Assembly (NCBI GenBank): GCA_003184365.1
Contig: NKYR01000176.1
Coordinates: 1-60,471 of the forward strand
DNA length: 60,471 nt
Direction of reading: 5' to 3'
Source of the DNA: Evernia prunastri
Lineage: Eukaryota > Ascomycota > Lecanoromycetes > Lecanorales > Parmeliaceae
In this document: positions 11,685 through 24,518 of the stretch, in pieces
How the letters are laid out: each line of letters opens with the position of its first letter
How positions within the stretch are numbered: position 1 is the first letter of the stretch
Made by a program: the position numbers and the translations under genes
The notes under the pieces: generated by a model
The model's input: only the letters and a program-made list of their open reading frames with translations
The model's database searches: none
What the model was told of the DNA's origin: nothing

Positions 11685-14152
11685 ATGTCCTTCCATCGAG
11701 TACTGCCTCTACTCCCAGCTCTTTCAGACCAAGCACTCAGAGATCGATGGGCCATTCAACCAGACACCCTCAGAAGCTCCAAGATCATGCCCGATGAGAC
11801 GCTGAAAGCTGCCGCGAGTGATAACAAGTCTCCCACCCCTGCTCCAAGAAGCTACTCTTCCCCGCCAGAGGAAGGGGTCCAGAGATCACCAGGCGAGGAG
11901 TCGTTGGAGGACTACGAATCACCAAAGCACCGTACTCATTCCTCAGCCCAAGCACCCAGAATCGGCAATCGCCCTTCCAGAGCAGACCAGTCGTCAATTC
12001 CAAGGAAGAGTGTGGTAGACAAGTGGCAGGAAGACTCTCCAAGCTCGATCTGTCTGTGTCAGCCTGATCCAAAGGTCCCACGACCAAGAAACGGTACTTG
12101 CAACATGTTTCTCCCTGCCTTTCATTCGATTTTGTCCCACTATGCACACAACCTCCTCCGCCCCAGTCACTAAGCCAATGCCGCATATTTTCTAACATAC
12201 CTTTCTGCAGCTTTCATCCTCTACCGCCAGCACCACCAACAGGCCGTAGTCGCTCAGAATCCGGGTCTCGCAAATCCTGAGATCTCAAAGATCATTGGCG
12301 ACCACTGGAGGAATTCATCGACCGAGAACAAGGAACATTGGAAGCTTCTAGCCGACGTGAGGGAATGGCCAGTCCCTATGCTGTAGCACGTCATGCTGAC
12401 CTAGACCAGGAAGAGAAACTCCGCCACCAGAAGCAATACCCCGACTATAGATACCAGCCTCGACGCAGTATCCGCAACAGCTCCCTCTCCGGTCCCACAG
12501 CAACATCCGCCGAAGGCGACCAGCGCCGGTGCCAAAAGTGCGGAGGCCGCAGCATCGCCGCATCGACCATGATGTCCGGTCCTGGATTCCCGGGCCCGGC
12601 AACGCCCTACTCCCCGACCCAACCTCCCAACTCCGCCACGAGCGCCGGCCGCTTCATGCGCGCTCTGGGCAGTCCCCCCACCAGCAACCCCATGGGCAAC
12701 CCTCATGTCGGGAACCGCCACCGCCCGTCGTCGGCCAACGTCGCGTCGCTCACGCTGAGCTCCCCGAGGTACAAACGCCAGGACTCCAGCCAGCCCTCGC
12801 CGCGCTTCAAGCGCCCCGAACCGAGCCAGACGTCCCCGCGGAGCCCGGACCCCAAGCGTCGCCGCATCACCAACGCTTCCTACGCCCCCGTGCGAGCGGT
12901 CAACAACAACCCCACCACGCCCTTCCCCTTCCCCACGGGTGGCCAGCGTCGCCAATCCCTGCCCCGTCCCGATTTCATGGGCCCTGGCATCAACAGCCCC
13001 TTCACAATGGGTCCGCCACCGCGGCCCCGCAACGGCGCCCAAAGCCACACCGAAAACCCCCTTACCCTCGCCCCGCTACAGAACCCCCAATCCGGCAGCA
13101 ACAGCAATAGCAACAGTAACAACAACAACAACATGGGCATCGACACGCAAGCCAAGTCCCTCGAAGCCATGATCCTCTCCCTCCCCATGCTGGGGAAGAT
13201 CCGCCTCCTCGCCAAAGTCTCCCCGCCCCTGGCACCCACGTCCCCCGCGCGGCCCCTCAAACCGCGCGGCATCGTCATCGCCATCGACGCCGCGGACCCG
13301 GCCTCCCTCGACGCCCTGACGGCCACCATCGCGTCCAACTTGACCCCTTACGCGCCCCGCGTGTTCAAGACGCCCAAACCCCCCGCCGACGCGCCTCCCA
13401 CCTTCCAATCCTACCTCCGCCTCGTGGACGAATACCACACCCTGTCCGCGCAGGTCGTCGCCCACATCACGGGCACCACCACGGTCACCATCATCCCGGA
13501 AGGCGACAGATCGCCGGACCACGACTCCCCGATGGAATCGCCCTCGCCCGTATCTCCAAAGTCGTTCCCGGCGCCCAAAGCGAAAGCAACATCATCATCA
13601 GCATCATCAACAGCTGCTGCAGCTACTACAGCAGCAGGAGAAAAAGAAGAAGAAAAAGAAGCAGGACTGCCGCCCATCGCCATCGTGCCGGGCTGGCAGG
13701 TGACGTGGAGCGACTGGTTCGCGAGCCGCGTCGACATCCACGACGCCTACAGCCCGACGGACCACTGGCAGTGGGGCGCGACGCTGTGGCGCAACGTCGT
13801 CGGCGCCGACGTCACCGTCGCCGTGCAGGCGGCGCCCCCCGCCGTGCAGGATTCCCCCAAGGACAAGGCTGCTGGTGCTGGTGCTGGGATTGGAATTGGG
13901 ACGAAAGGGGATGCTGGTGCGTTGAAGGATGGTCCGAAGGGGAGGGGTGGGAATGTGGGTTCCGGTGGGAATGGGAATGTGGGATCGGGTGGGGTGGAGG
14001 TGAGGCTGGAGGATGCAAGGGCGGTGGTCGTGATGGGGGAGAGGGAGGGCGGGGTCGCGGAGGGGGGGTTGCGGAGGGTGGGGTTCGAGATTGGGGAGTG
14101 GGTTAGGGGATGGGAGGAGAGGGAGGAGAGGGGGGGGAGGAGGGGGAGTTAG
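11685..14152 (+). CDS. HMG-box DNA-binding protein (MATA-HMG/Sox-like box)
   Basis: Exons 11685-12093, 12211-12356, 12410-14152 give 765 residues. Both introns (117 and 53 nt) fall inside the HMG box and their phases match. The box runs from PKVPRPRNAFILYRQHH (about residue 129) through NPEISKIIGDHWR to the EEKLRHQKQYPDYRY end (about 205), the fungal MATA_HMG type. The following 560 residues are proline/serine-rich, with a basic PKRRR motif, poly-Asn/Ser, poly-Ala/Ser and a glycine-rich end. The box bends DNA at its target sites; the gene is not in a recognisable mating-type locus, so I read it as a general transcription regulator. Base composition shifts strongly inside exon 3: C-rich to about 13850, then G-rich to the stop. 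Confidence 0.85.
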
Positions 14153-14835
14153 GGGGTTTGGGTTGGGTTGGGGTGGTGAGGGGTTGGGGAGGAGAAGAGA
14201 GGGGAGGTGAGGATGGGTGTGATGGGTACAGGGGTGGTTTGAATGTATCAGTAGTCAGTCATCTACGTTCGTATTTTAATAGCAATAGCATAGCGGTTCC
14301 GGACGCATAGGTGTTTTGGTAATAGGTGAATCGTCTGGAACACACAACGTCCATGTGCATGTATGTCTAGGTGTATATCTCATTTTTGTACTATTCGTTG
14401 TGAGTGTGTGTGGCGCCTCGACAGGCATATATGCGTTTCAAACACCACAAGGCTATCCCTATCCTACGCTTTTTGAGCCACGAGCTCCCCCGTGTTTAAA
14501 AAAAAAAAAAAAAAAACACGACAGACTATACAACTCCGGGGATATCATGCATGCCTCTCGCTAAGGGCAATCCACAGTACGCCTTGACCCATGCACTCGT
14601 GTCATCATGCACAGAATTACAGTCGGGATGGAAACCCGACTCGGCCTATTCGATGCTTCTTCTTGCCCCCCTTTCGCTGCTGCAGTTGCACGCTAGCCAA
14701 TCGAACTGCCCGATAAAGTGGATAGATAGATAGAAAAAGAGATCTGGTGCCGTCATGCCAGGAATGATGCGTCCGGCTCGTTGCGTACTGTGCGGGATCT
14801 GGAGAGACCCAGGGGTTGATGTTGTGGTCTAGGGA
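14153..14835. other. Intergenic region, tail-to-tail
   Basis: 3' ends of the HMG-box gene and UTP5 converge here. It carries the A homopolymer at 14497-14514 and no gene I can support. Confidence 0.6.
14490..14521. repeat. A18 homopolymer bounded by 7-bp inverted repeat
   Basis: An A tract of about 18 bases; the flanks CGTGTTT and AAACACG are reverse complements. Length is prone to sequencing error. Confidence 0.8.
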
Positions 14836-17482
14836 CTACCGCTTCTTGGCCCCGATGCCATTGCTCAGCTTCGACTTTGCCGGCCTTTTCGGCGGTGGGG
14901 AGGTATCGCCGTCGCTTGAGTCGGCATCAACGGAGTCGTGGTCAATTTCATCCTCCGAGGCTTCGTCAATCGAGTCGTTATCCGTCGATGAGGCTTCTTC
15001 GTCGAAAAGGTCATCCTCTCCGCTCTCGCTGTCTTCGTCCTCGGCATCAGCGATGACGTTCGCAGCCGTGGGCATATCCTCTCCGCTGTCCTCCTCATCG
15101 CTGTCTGCGGCACTGTCGATTGAATCGTACTTTGCCTCCTCGGTCAAGTCTTGAGCCTTCGCTCCGGCTTTTGACTGCGGTGATTCCGCTACGTGCTCTT
15201 GCATCTGATCCTGGCCTTCCTCTTCAGAGCTCGAGTCCTCCTGCCCTTCCACGTAGATTACGCCCTCTTCGTCGTCATCATCCATAGCATTGGCTGTCCT
15301 TGACCGGGCTTGCATGCTCTTTCTCAAGTTCATTTGTGCCTCGAGCATATCCAGCTTGCCCTTTAAAGACAGCAAGGATTGCAGACTATTAGCGCGGTCT
15401 TTGACAACACGATGGAGTGACGCAAGCTTTTTCATGACCTCCGGCTGGCTTGCGAGGTATCCTCCGTGAGCGACAAGGGTCCACTGTATCCAGACCATGA
15501 GACTTCCAGCTCTACCTGGTCGGCTATGTAGACGCTCCGCTAACCTTTGTAATAGCACTGTGGCGAATGAAGAATCGAGACGTTCGATGGTGGCTCGGAT
15601 CGTGGAAAGATCCTTGACATGGAAACAAGTTTCCAGAAGATTGGTGTCATTTGTGCGGAGAGATTGCGATAGAACCGTACCAAGCGACATTCCAGACGGA
15701 AGTGGCTGCAAACTTCGATCGCCGGCTGGCACCAGACTTTGCGCATTTGGGTCTACGAAGCTAGCTTGAACGTCGACAGGGGCATTAGCTCGGATGAGAT
15801 CTCCAAAAGACGGCTCCCCAGTTTCTTCGTCTGTCCCAGGCACAGCGTCAGTATCTAGGCCTTCTTGCACGCTATCCTTCTTGACTTCGGCATCCTCCAT
15901 CTCAACATCAGCGTCAGATACTGGTTCCTCTCCTCCTTCTCTCGCAGTAGACTCGGCTGTTTGTGCTGGAACGCCCTCTTCTTCGGACTCGCTTTCCTCT
16001 TCCCCGCTCGAGATATCTATGACTTCTGGTGGCTCATCTCTCATTGGCACTGTCTCTATGTCTCCGCCATTCGCCACCACTGCCCGAGACTCGTCGACAT
16101 GACTCTTCCCCATATCCTTGACCCCGTTCATGACGACAGCTCCGACTCCAGCGCCACTCTTCACTTTGACAATGTCCGTCATATCTTTCAACAAAAGATC
16201 CCCAGTTTCCTCGTCTCGCCAATGCACAACGTCAAAGAGAAGATCGACGCCCCCTTCCGCCCAAGCCAAAGCAATGTCATTCCCCTGAAACGAGGCATTT
16301 AGCAGCGGCACAATGCTTGATGTTTTGTCAGGCCTTCTGATCCTGATTTGGGCAGCCGCCCTCCGCGTCCTCTGCTTCATTCTAGCTTTTAGATTATCGT
16401 ATTCTTTATTCGAAGAAGCGCTGTCGAAATTGAATGGTTCAGGGAAGATCTCGAGTACTCCATCCTTGTTGACCGCAGCCAAGGCCTCTTGCGGTTGTAG
16501 CATTCGGACCGAAGGATTACTGGCACTTTCAGCCTTGGTCAAGTGGTCCGATCTAGAGTATAGGTCAAGCGAAATAAGCTCATTTTCGGTACGCAATGAG
16601 CCAATCAGTGTAGGAGAACGCGCGTTGAAGACGTTGACGAAATGGTCGCTTTCCGCGGCAGTCAAGAAGGTAACGTCAGCCGAAGACCTGAGTGTAGAGG
16701 ATATTAAATTGTGGACAGCGTTCGTGGAAGCATTAAACAGTGTTGGCTGCTCTTCAGATTCTGGGTTCAGGATGTAGGCGTGATGTGAAGCGCATATTAC
16801 AGAAGACCGCCATGGTCGCAGAGTATGTGCAGGTCCATGCGGTAGCGCGATATTTCTTGAGCAGTCAGTTTGGCCCGTGGATGGCAGGATTGGGGCCTTC
16901 CAACCTTAAGACTCTGTTATTTCTCAAATCCCACTGCACAAGCCTCCCATCTCCCCCTAGGCTCCACCCTTCGGCATGTATGGCATTATCGGCAAACTTG
17001 AAATCTCGTATGCCTTGCGTATGAGCCTCCCTCAAAGATCCTAGCACTTTCGCCTCTACGGGTGAGAACATCTGCACTTCGGAGTCACTTGTTCCCAGTG
17101 CCACCACGACGTTCGTGTTTTGCTCATTTGGCCCATCTCCATTGACCACATCACTACGTTTCCGCTTCTTCTTAGATTTTGGTTCCTGACGGTCTCGATG
17201 GTTCTCGCCATAGTAGCCCCAATCCAAACAGGTGATCGAGGCCTTTGAATTGATCGCGTGCTCGCAACGCAATCGGCCAGTGTTGGTGTCGTGTATGCGA
17301 AGATGCTGGGCATCGAAACCTTGAATGACGGAAGCGAACAAGGAGATCTGAAAATGAGAGGGAGAGAAGGATGATCGAAGAATGGAGGATTTGCTGGCGG
17401 TTCGTGTGTTGGAGGACGCTGCAGGATTTGCGACGGAGGAGATTTTCGAGGCCACAGCTTTGGGCGCTTTCTTATTTCCCAT
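14836..17482 (-). CDS. UTP5: U3 snoRNP/SSU-processome protein UTP5 (WDR43 family)
   Basis: Exons 17482-16905 and 16855-14836 (49-nt intron, phase consistent) give 865 residues. The N-terminal half has WD40-like repeats (IQGFDAQHLRIHDTNTGRL; then HTQGIRDFKF and DGRLVQWDLR). Near residues 580-700 is the Utp12 domain (LGTVLSQSLRTNDTNLLETC, then WIQWTLVAHGGYLASQPEV). The C-terminal 120 residues are acidic (EDEDSESGEDDLFDEE) and end with a basic KRPAKSKLSNGIGAKKR. UTP5 is part of the UTP-A/t-UTP subcomplex, acting in the nucleolus in rRNA transcription and 18S processing. No frame damage is visible. Confidence 0.9.
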
Positions 17483-19646
17483 TATGATCGATATTGAGAG
17501 CAGAAAGTGTGATGGTCCTTGAGAGGATCAGCGGGAAACGCTCAACTCCATGGTGGGAGCTGTTGTTTTCGTCGTCAAGACTCTAAAAAATAAATTCAGA
17601 TAATTTTTGATAACTTAGTAAATTGCGCTAGGCGAGGACGCCAAGCTCCACGCCAAGTTCGAGGTACCTAGGTACTTTACTACTGCCTTAGGTACTTACG
17701 TTACCTAGAGTACCTGATGATTTACGGAGTTAGGCTATAGACAAATGCTTCAGCAATAGTATTTCAACTACTTCCCCGTGCTCTACTATGACATTTCCCA
17801 TTTCCCATTTGTGGGAGGCATGTGATGGGCACGACCAACAGGCATCCCAACGGTGCCATTCATGCCATGTCTGGACACCCATCTAGGCAAGGCAAGCAGG
17901 TTGCAGGTTTCCCCACACCTCATCCTCGTTGGTGGATAGAGTATCACGTCGCCTGCCATAAATGCAGTGGTTACGCTTTGCCGGACAGCAGCGGTTCCAA
18001 GCCCAGTAGATTTCTAACAAATAATCCAATGTAAGGTAATCATTACAAGATAACTCGCGATGCATGGTGGCTGTGCTCTACCTATGGCGCATCGGTGATT
18101 GGTATTATCGTACTTGGGTTGCCCCTTGAGCGGTTGGTAGGTAAGGTAGGTAGGTATCTGTTTCGCTGTTGCCTAATTTCAGCCACTACGAGCACACGAG
18201 AGGTGGAGGTGTGGTCTGGAGGTATTTAGTTTGTGTTAGGTTCGAATCCTAATGGCGCTGGTTCTAGTGGTGAAGTGGGCTTCTTATTTTCTGGAGGTGG
18301 AGGTGGAGGTATTAATCAATATCTCATTATCTCATTACCTCATCAACATCTCATTATCTTGCACTTGCACTTGCAGTGCAGAGTGCAGAGTGCAGAGTGA
18401 AGCTACTTATTACAAGATTAATCATCTGAAGGTGTACGTACCACGCGTGTAAAAGTAATTTATGATAACCAAGTAAAATAAAGATACACATACACACGTC
18501 AAATGTACCTAAAGTAAGCCTATGGTTAATTATTATAATAAGGTATGAGTCAAAACGCGGGGCCTGCTCGGAGCAAAACGGGCCGTGAGCGCCCTGCATA
18601 TTACGGCATCTTGGCATGATGATATATCGGATCGCTTGTGGACCCATGAGAAGAAATGAGGCCATATTTCTTTTCTGTTTCTATAGTCTTCTAATTTGTT
18701 GCAAGCAAAGACAAAACACAAAATACAAAACGCATAGAATACATAGAACACATAGAATACATAAAATACGATACTGCAGGGAAAGGGGTGAAAAAGGAAG
18801 GCGAGGCAGATAGGGGGAAATTATAAACACAGGCTTTTACTCTACAAGCTAACAGTAAAAGTGCTTCTTAACAGGCTTTGGCAGGATCCCTGCATTACGC
18901 TAAACCGAAAGGAATCAAGTGCGTTGTCCTTCTCATACAAAAGCGCACTTAACTCCGTAAGATATTTTCTGTGATGGAAATTTCCTTTTTTTCCTTCCCT
19001 TGAGAAAAGAGTTGCCAGTCATAATCGATCATATCACCACCTACTTATAAACCTGCCTCGGCCACCTCCTTTATAACACTTTTCCCGACCTCTCCTCTGG
19101 CACAACTGGCCATTATTATTATTATTAGATCTCGTGACCTGCATAACTTTTTTCATTCCGCTTATTCCTCTCTCTCATTAATTATTTCTTTATTTATTCT
19201 TCGCGCCTCTCCTCTCTCCTCAGCCTCAGCCCCAGCCCTATCTCAAATACTCTCAAAACCAAAACGCGGTCGCTTTGATTAGTAAGACCTTGCGCGCGCC
19301 TCACAATCGGCAACATTTGAGGCCATACACAAACGCCAAGACCTTTGCGTGTCAAGATTGTCAAGAACAACAATCGTTGACCTTCACACCCCAACCCAGT
19401 TATCCCTTCGAAAGCTGTGCGCTTCGCGTTCCGAGCATCATTTCACCAATTTCGTGAGGATTGGGGGAATCTAGATCAATACAATTAATTTACGTTCGCG
19501 GTCTCAGTATCTCACCACTTGACCTGAACACTCACATACTCCCGCGCTCTTTTCATTCTACCTGCTTCCTCCGTTAAATCCATCTTCTCAACACCCCTGT
19601 TGAGTTGATAACCACCGATCGCGACTGCCTTTTAAAGGTCATTTCC
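17483..19646. other. Large divergent intergenic region between UTP5 and the BET gene
   Basis: Includes clustered TACCTAGGTAC-like words (about 17660-17720 and 18135-18160), a CTTGCA/GTGCAGA repeat block (18358-18400), a repeat of ACATAGAAT-like units (about 18725-18765), and a pyrimidine-rich leader of several hundred bases (19050-19620) in front of the bromodomain gene. No conserved coding frame seen. Confidence 0.55.
18358..18400. repeat. Paired short tandem repeats (CTTGCA)3 and (GTGCAGA)3
   Basis: Three tandem CTTGCA units run directly into three GTGCAGA units; the two share TGCA cores and partly complement each other, so a small hairpin is possible. Confidence 0.75.
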
Positions 19647-22601
19647 ATGGCTTTATCGGAGCGGGAGCGCGGCGCCTTTGAGGGCAAGTTCGGCCTCGAG
19701 CAGGACCAGATGGATTTTGCTAAACGCGATCACGAGTGAGTCAATTCGCCGATGCGCATGATGATTCATTCCTACAATACTAATTAGCTGTCTATCTTCG
19801 TAGATTACAGAATAGCCACCACCTCAAAGACTCGTCACTGAACTCCTCCACTGCCTTGAACAACTCGGCTCATGACACAAACGCGCACATCACAGCGCAC
19901 AGCTTTGAACAATCTATGACAAATGGTGTTGATCATGCCGATATACATCTGAACGATACTCAGACATCCCTCGAGCCAAGTTCAAGTCTTCCCAACTCCG
20001 GTGAGACGGGTGACAGTTTACTGCCCTCATCGAGTCAGTCTGTACCCGATGATGTCGTTGATCACTCTTCGACAAAGCTAGTCGTCACCTCACTTGACAC
20101 CTCACCTGCCCTGGTTCAGCAGCCGACTTCTGATCTTCGTGAAGAACCTCAAGCGATGGGTCAGCACCAGACCGCCGAACTTAAAGAACAAAACCAGCAA
20201 GATCTCATCAGCGATTATGGATTAGCCAATGGAATGACGTCCGGCGCATCGGATCCGATCCCGGAAACTACAGAGGTACAGCCACAGGCAGACTCTCCTG
20301 CGCCTTTCATCTCTCAACAGCCGCAGACAGGTACCACAACGTCTCCAGAGCCTGTAGTAGCTCCATCGACCAGCGAAGACAAAGCTTCTGCTCCTGAGCC
20401 TTCACAAGAGTCTGCCTCAATACTCACTACAGACTTACCGCACCATCCACCAGTCCCTGTACCTGAAGGTTCTTCAACTGAAGCGCCCATAGATCCAGCG
20501 CCATCACCAGCTCTTCCAGCAGAGCCATCGTCACCGGTGATGAAGACGGAGAATCAGTCAACGGACCAGGTTATGCAGGATGTGCCATCTTCCCCAGCGA
20601 AAGTGGCCAGAGAGCGGGAGGACGATGATTTTGAAGACGGGCCAGCGGCGAAACGCTCCAAGACTGAACAAGATACCACCGCGGATTTCAAGGTTCCTGA
20701 GCGGCCAGCGATCAACACACAGGTCAATGGCACGCACACAGAAGCGCCCCAAACAACAGCCCCTCCAATGACGCAACTCCAGCACAAGCACTGTATGAGG
20801 ACTATCCAAAACGTCAAGCGCATCCAGTCTTCTCTCGCTTTCAGGCAGCCTGTTAACATCGTGGCGTTGAACATTCCAAACTACCCTACTGTTATCACAA
20901 AGCCTATGGATTTGAGGACTCTGGAGGAGAATCTGAAAGAAAGCAAGTATTCTACTGTTGACGCGTTCACAGCAGATTTCAATCAGATAGTACAGAATTG
21001 CGAGACGTTCAATGGCCGCGAGAGCGTTTTTACGAAAAGCGCATATGACATGAAAGCCTCCTTCGACAAGAACATGTCAAAAATTCCCGCGCCTGATGTC
21101 GCGGAGCCGAGTCCGGCCGACAGGAAGAAGAAAGCAATCATCCCGCCAGCAGCCAAGGTGGCACCGCCTCGACGAGAGTCACGATCTTCGTTGCCGGGAC
21201 CCGCGCGATCACCTGTCTCGGCAGGCTCTCCACAAACGTTCGCTTTGAATCCCCAAGGCGTACCTCTGATTCGTCGCGACTCAACTTTTGGAGACGGTCG
21301 GCCAAAGCGCGAGATTCATCCACCGGCGCCGCGAGATCTGCCCTACGCAAACCAGAAGCCGAAAAAGAAGAAGTATCAATGGGAGCTGAAGTTTTGCGAA
21401 AAGGTTTTGACCGAGCTCTCGAAGCCAAAGTACAGCCACGTCTCGTGGCCTTTTATGACGGCGGTCGACCCCGTCGCGCTGAACATTCCAACGTATCATA
21501 GCATCATCAAGAAGCCCATGGATTTTGGTACTATGAAGGCCAAGCTGGATCATGGCGAATATGAGAACGCCAAGGAGTTCGAGGCCGACGCTCGTCAGGT
21601 GTTCCAAAATTGCTATCGCTTCAATCCTCAAAGTGATCCTATCAACCATACCGGCCATCAGTTTGAAACCGTGTTTGACGGTGAATGGGCCAAGAAGCGG
21701 GACTGGATTGAGGCGAACACGCCTGGCTCTGGTCCTCAATCCGCAGGTAGCTCTGATCCTGAAGACAGCGATGACGAAGACGAGGAGGAGGATGAAGAGG
21801 AAGAAGAGCAGACCCAGCTTTCAAAGTTACAGCAGCAAATTGCCGCGATGTCGAAGCAAGTCGAGTTGATCACGCAAAAGAAGAAGTCACCCCCAGCGTT
21901 TAGTAAAAAGGCCACGAAAGGAGCCAAGCCTGCGCGCAAAGACACCAAAAAACCCCCCGCACCCGCCAAAGCCGAGAAGAAAGCGGCATCCAAGCCAGCC
22001 AAAAAGGAAAAGACGCCATACGTCACCTATGAGCAGAAGCAGGACATTTCGAATCGCATCAACAGCTTGTCAGAAACCAAAATGGCAACTGCGCTCAGGA
22101 TCATCCGGGACAACATGCCAAATCTACAGGTGAGTAACTCTATCTAGAAAAGAGCTTTTGCTATCATTTTTCGAACAAAAGCCGCTATAAATGATGAATC
22201 AGATATTAATTTATTCCGAAAGCAGGGTGTGCAGGACGATGAGCTTGAGCTCGACATTGATGAGCTATCCGACGAAGTCCTCCACAAACTACTTGTCTTT
22301 GTACGAAAGCATGCTCCGCATGCCGACGACATTCCCGCTCGACCAGCTCCAGTCGCATCTAGCGCAGCACCGACACGGAAAAAGAACAAGCCCATGAGCA
22401 AGACTGAGCAAGAGGCTAGGATTGCACAAGTCCAGAGCGGTCTTTCGGCATTCCACAAAGGGGGCTCCGCTCCCAGCTGTGAGTTCTCCTCATGGTGGCT
22501 AGACGTGACTCCATGCTTACCCGTCGAATGCAGATGACGATCCAATGGCAGGTCAGGAGAGCAGTGGAGAAGACGAGAGCTCCGAGAGTGAGGAGGAGTG
22601 A
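19647..22601 (+). CDS. BET-family double-bromodomain protein (Bdf1/Bdf2-like)
   Basis: Exons 19647-19735, 19804-22129, 22226-22478, 22534-22601 give 911 residues; introns are 68, 96 and 55 nt and phases agree. A long acidic/polar N-terminus precedes bromodomain 1 (about residues 357-455, ending in the acetyl-lysine-contact region NCETFNG) and bromodomain 2 (about 560-660, NCYRFNP). A poly-acidic stretch (DSDDEDEEEDEEEEEQ), a lysine/alanine-rich linker, and the NET domain (YEQKQDISNRINSLSETKM to DELELDIDELSDEVLHKLL) follow, then an acidic tail. The order BD1-BD2-NET is diagnostic of BET proteins, which bind acetylated H3/H4 and recruit transcription factors. The first exon encodes only 30 residues. 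Confidence 0.95.
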
Positions 22602-23230
22602 AGACCTCATCCCTTAGCGGCAATCGTTCTACGATATTGCCTAGCCTTGGATTAGGCTTGACGATATATCCCAAGACTCGAAAACATTCACCAACAATAT
22701 GACCCCCTCTTGTATTTTATGAATCCATCAGCCATCTCCGAAGCAATGGCTGCTGGCATATCCAGGTTGAACATTAGCGAGCGTTGTGGATTCAAAGAGC
22801 AGCATTCTTGCACTGGCAAGCAACGACGGTGATGAGCAAAGACTGTTCCTCACGTGGCGAATATGTTGCCCAGCTCCATTAGAATGTTCAGATTGATCCT
22901 GGGTTCTGCGGCTCGAGAGCAGCATGCCATGTGCAGCAAACATGCTACTCCTAGCTACAGCATTTAGTCACACAGTTCTACCACTCAATCATACCACAAA
23001 GCTCTCCACTAGACTACACTGCTAGTATTACAGTACAAAATGTGCTAAGTCCTAACGCCGAAAGAAGTACTAGAAGACCATTGTAAACATCCAATGTGAT
23101 ATCTTCCTCCATAAACCCACCATCTATCCAGATACTGTGAGATGATCTCAACCCCTTTCCTTCCTTCAACAACACGTGATTAATCGGACCCCCCAATCCT
23201 CAAAACCTCCCACTCCACCCAAACCAAACC
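22602..23230. other. Intergenic region
   Basis: 3' UTR of the BET gene and promoter of the next gene; becomes strongly C-rich from about 23185. No gene seen. Confidence 0.55.
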
Positions 23231-24518
23231 ATGCCCGCCCTCGCCCCCGCAACCCCCTCCCCCTCAACCCTTCCCCCTCCTCCTCCTCCTCCCCCCAATA
23301 ACTCACAACCCACCACCACCACCACCACCACCCCCCCTCCCCCTCCCCCAATCCTCCTCGCCCTCTCCGGCCCCACCTCATCCGGAAAAACCAGCCTCGC
23401 CACCGCCCTGCGCGAGATCCTGCCCCCGCCCCCGCACCCGCACCGCGCCCTCACCATCCACGCGGACGACTTCTACAAGCCGGACTCCGAGATCCCGCTC
23501 ACAGCGCAAGGGGGCGTGGCGGACTGGGACTGCGCGGGGAGTTTGGATCTGGGGCGCTTCGAGGCGGTGCTGAGGGGGGTTAAGGCGGGTGGTGGGGAAG
23601 TGGAGGGGGAAGAAGGGGATGGGGATGGGGAGGGGGAGGGGGAGGAGGGGGTGGAGGGGTTGTTGCGGCAGGGGAATTTCGAACCCGCTGGTGATGGTGG
23701 TGGGGATGGTGATGGTGATGGCGTGCATGGTGTCAAGGGGGTGATACGNNNNNNNNGGGCGTGGCGGACTGGGACTGCGCGGGGAGTTTGGATCTGGGGC
23801 GCTTCGAGGCGGTGCTGAGGGGGGTTAAGGCGGGTGGTGGGGAAGTGGAGGGGTTGTTGCGGCAGGGGAATTTCGAACCCGCTGGTGATGGTGGTGGGGA
23901 TGGTGATGGTGATGGCGTGCATGGTGTCAAGGGGGTGATACGTCGGGAAACGATCGAGCGGCTGCAGCGGGACGTGCGGACGTGGTGGCCCCCGTCGTCG
24001 TCGTCGTCGTCGGTGCCCCTCCACCACCCCAACAATGACAACGACAACAATTACAACAACAGCAAAAGGCATCCTCCTCCTCCTCCTCCTCCGCTCGTCA
24101 TCGTGGACGGCTTCCTCCTCTTCGGCCGGAGCGTCCCCGCTTCTCTGCGGGACCTCTTCGACGTCAAGATCCTGCTGCGCGCGGACAAGGCGGAGGCGAA
24201 GCGACGGCGGGAGCGGCGGAATGGGTACGTGACGCTGGAAGGGTTCTGGCGGGATCCGGAGGGGTATTTCGAGGATGTGGTCTGGCCGGGGTGGGTGAGG
24301 GAGCATGGGTTTTTGTTGGTGGGGGAGGGGGATGGAGGTGGAGGGGGAGGGGAAGGGGAAGGAGGGAAAGGGAAAGGAGGGAAAGGGAAAGGAGGGGGAA
24401 AAGGGGGGGGGGGGGGGNGGGGGTGTGGCGGGTGTTTTTGTCCGATCCGGGGTGGGGGCTGGAGGAGTGTTTGGAGTGGGTTGTTGGGGTTGTGAGGGGG
24501 AGGGTTGAGGGGGGTTGA
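23231..24518 (+). CDS. NRK1: Nicotinamide riboside kinase, reading frame broken by assembly defects
   Basis: The product begins at ATG 23231 with a proline/threonine-rich leader, then the P-loop LSGPTSSGKTSLA (residues about 45-57), HADDFYKPDSEIPL and DWDCAGSLDLGRF, all typical of nicotinamide riboside kinase (NRK1), which phosphorylates nicotinamide riboside to NMN in NAD salvage. The C-terminal half has VIVDGFLLFG and RRRERRNGYVTLEGFWRDP with DPEGYFEDVVWPG, the lid and substrate region. An 8-N gap at 23749-23756 is flanked by two copies of the same segment (23512-23748 and 23757-23942), so the frame breaks there although either copy alone reads through. A second break is the G homopolymer with an N at 24419; after it the family-like end (VFLSDPGWGLEECLEWVV) lies in the next frame and stops at 24518. 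I infer a functional gene in the organism. Confidence 0.8.
23512..23942 (+). repeat. Assembly-type duplication around an N gap
   Basis: Copy A 23512-23748 (237 bp), Ns 23749-23756, copy B 23757-23942 (186 bp). The copies look identical except that A has 51 extra bases (GAA/GGG-rich, 17 codons in frame). This is what two alleles or two assembly paths of one locus look like when placed in tandem. Confidence 0.85.
24404..24424 (+). other. G homopolymer with ambiguous base
   Basis: A run of about 20 G interrupted by N at 24419 inside the kinase gene; length uncertain and frame-shifting. Confidence 0.85.

Noticed and set aside
12401..14018. Long open frames on both strands of the GC-rich HMG-box exon
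   Set aside because: High GC content removes stop codons in all frames; only the HMG-box frame has a domain and splice consistency.
11685..14152. Mating-type HMG gene (MAT1-2)
   Set aside because: The box is of that broad type, but the protein is far too long and neighbours are not the usual MAT flanks (APN2, SLA2).
18236..18258. tRNA T-arm-like sequence (TTAGG-TTCGAAT-CCTAA), a perfect B-box
   Set aside because: No anticodon stem or A-box fits upstream, and the acceptor ends do not pair (three of seven mismatches), so I do not call a tRNA.
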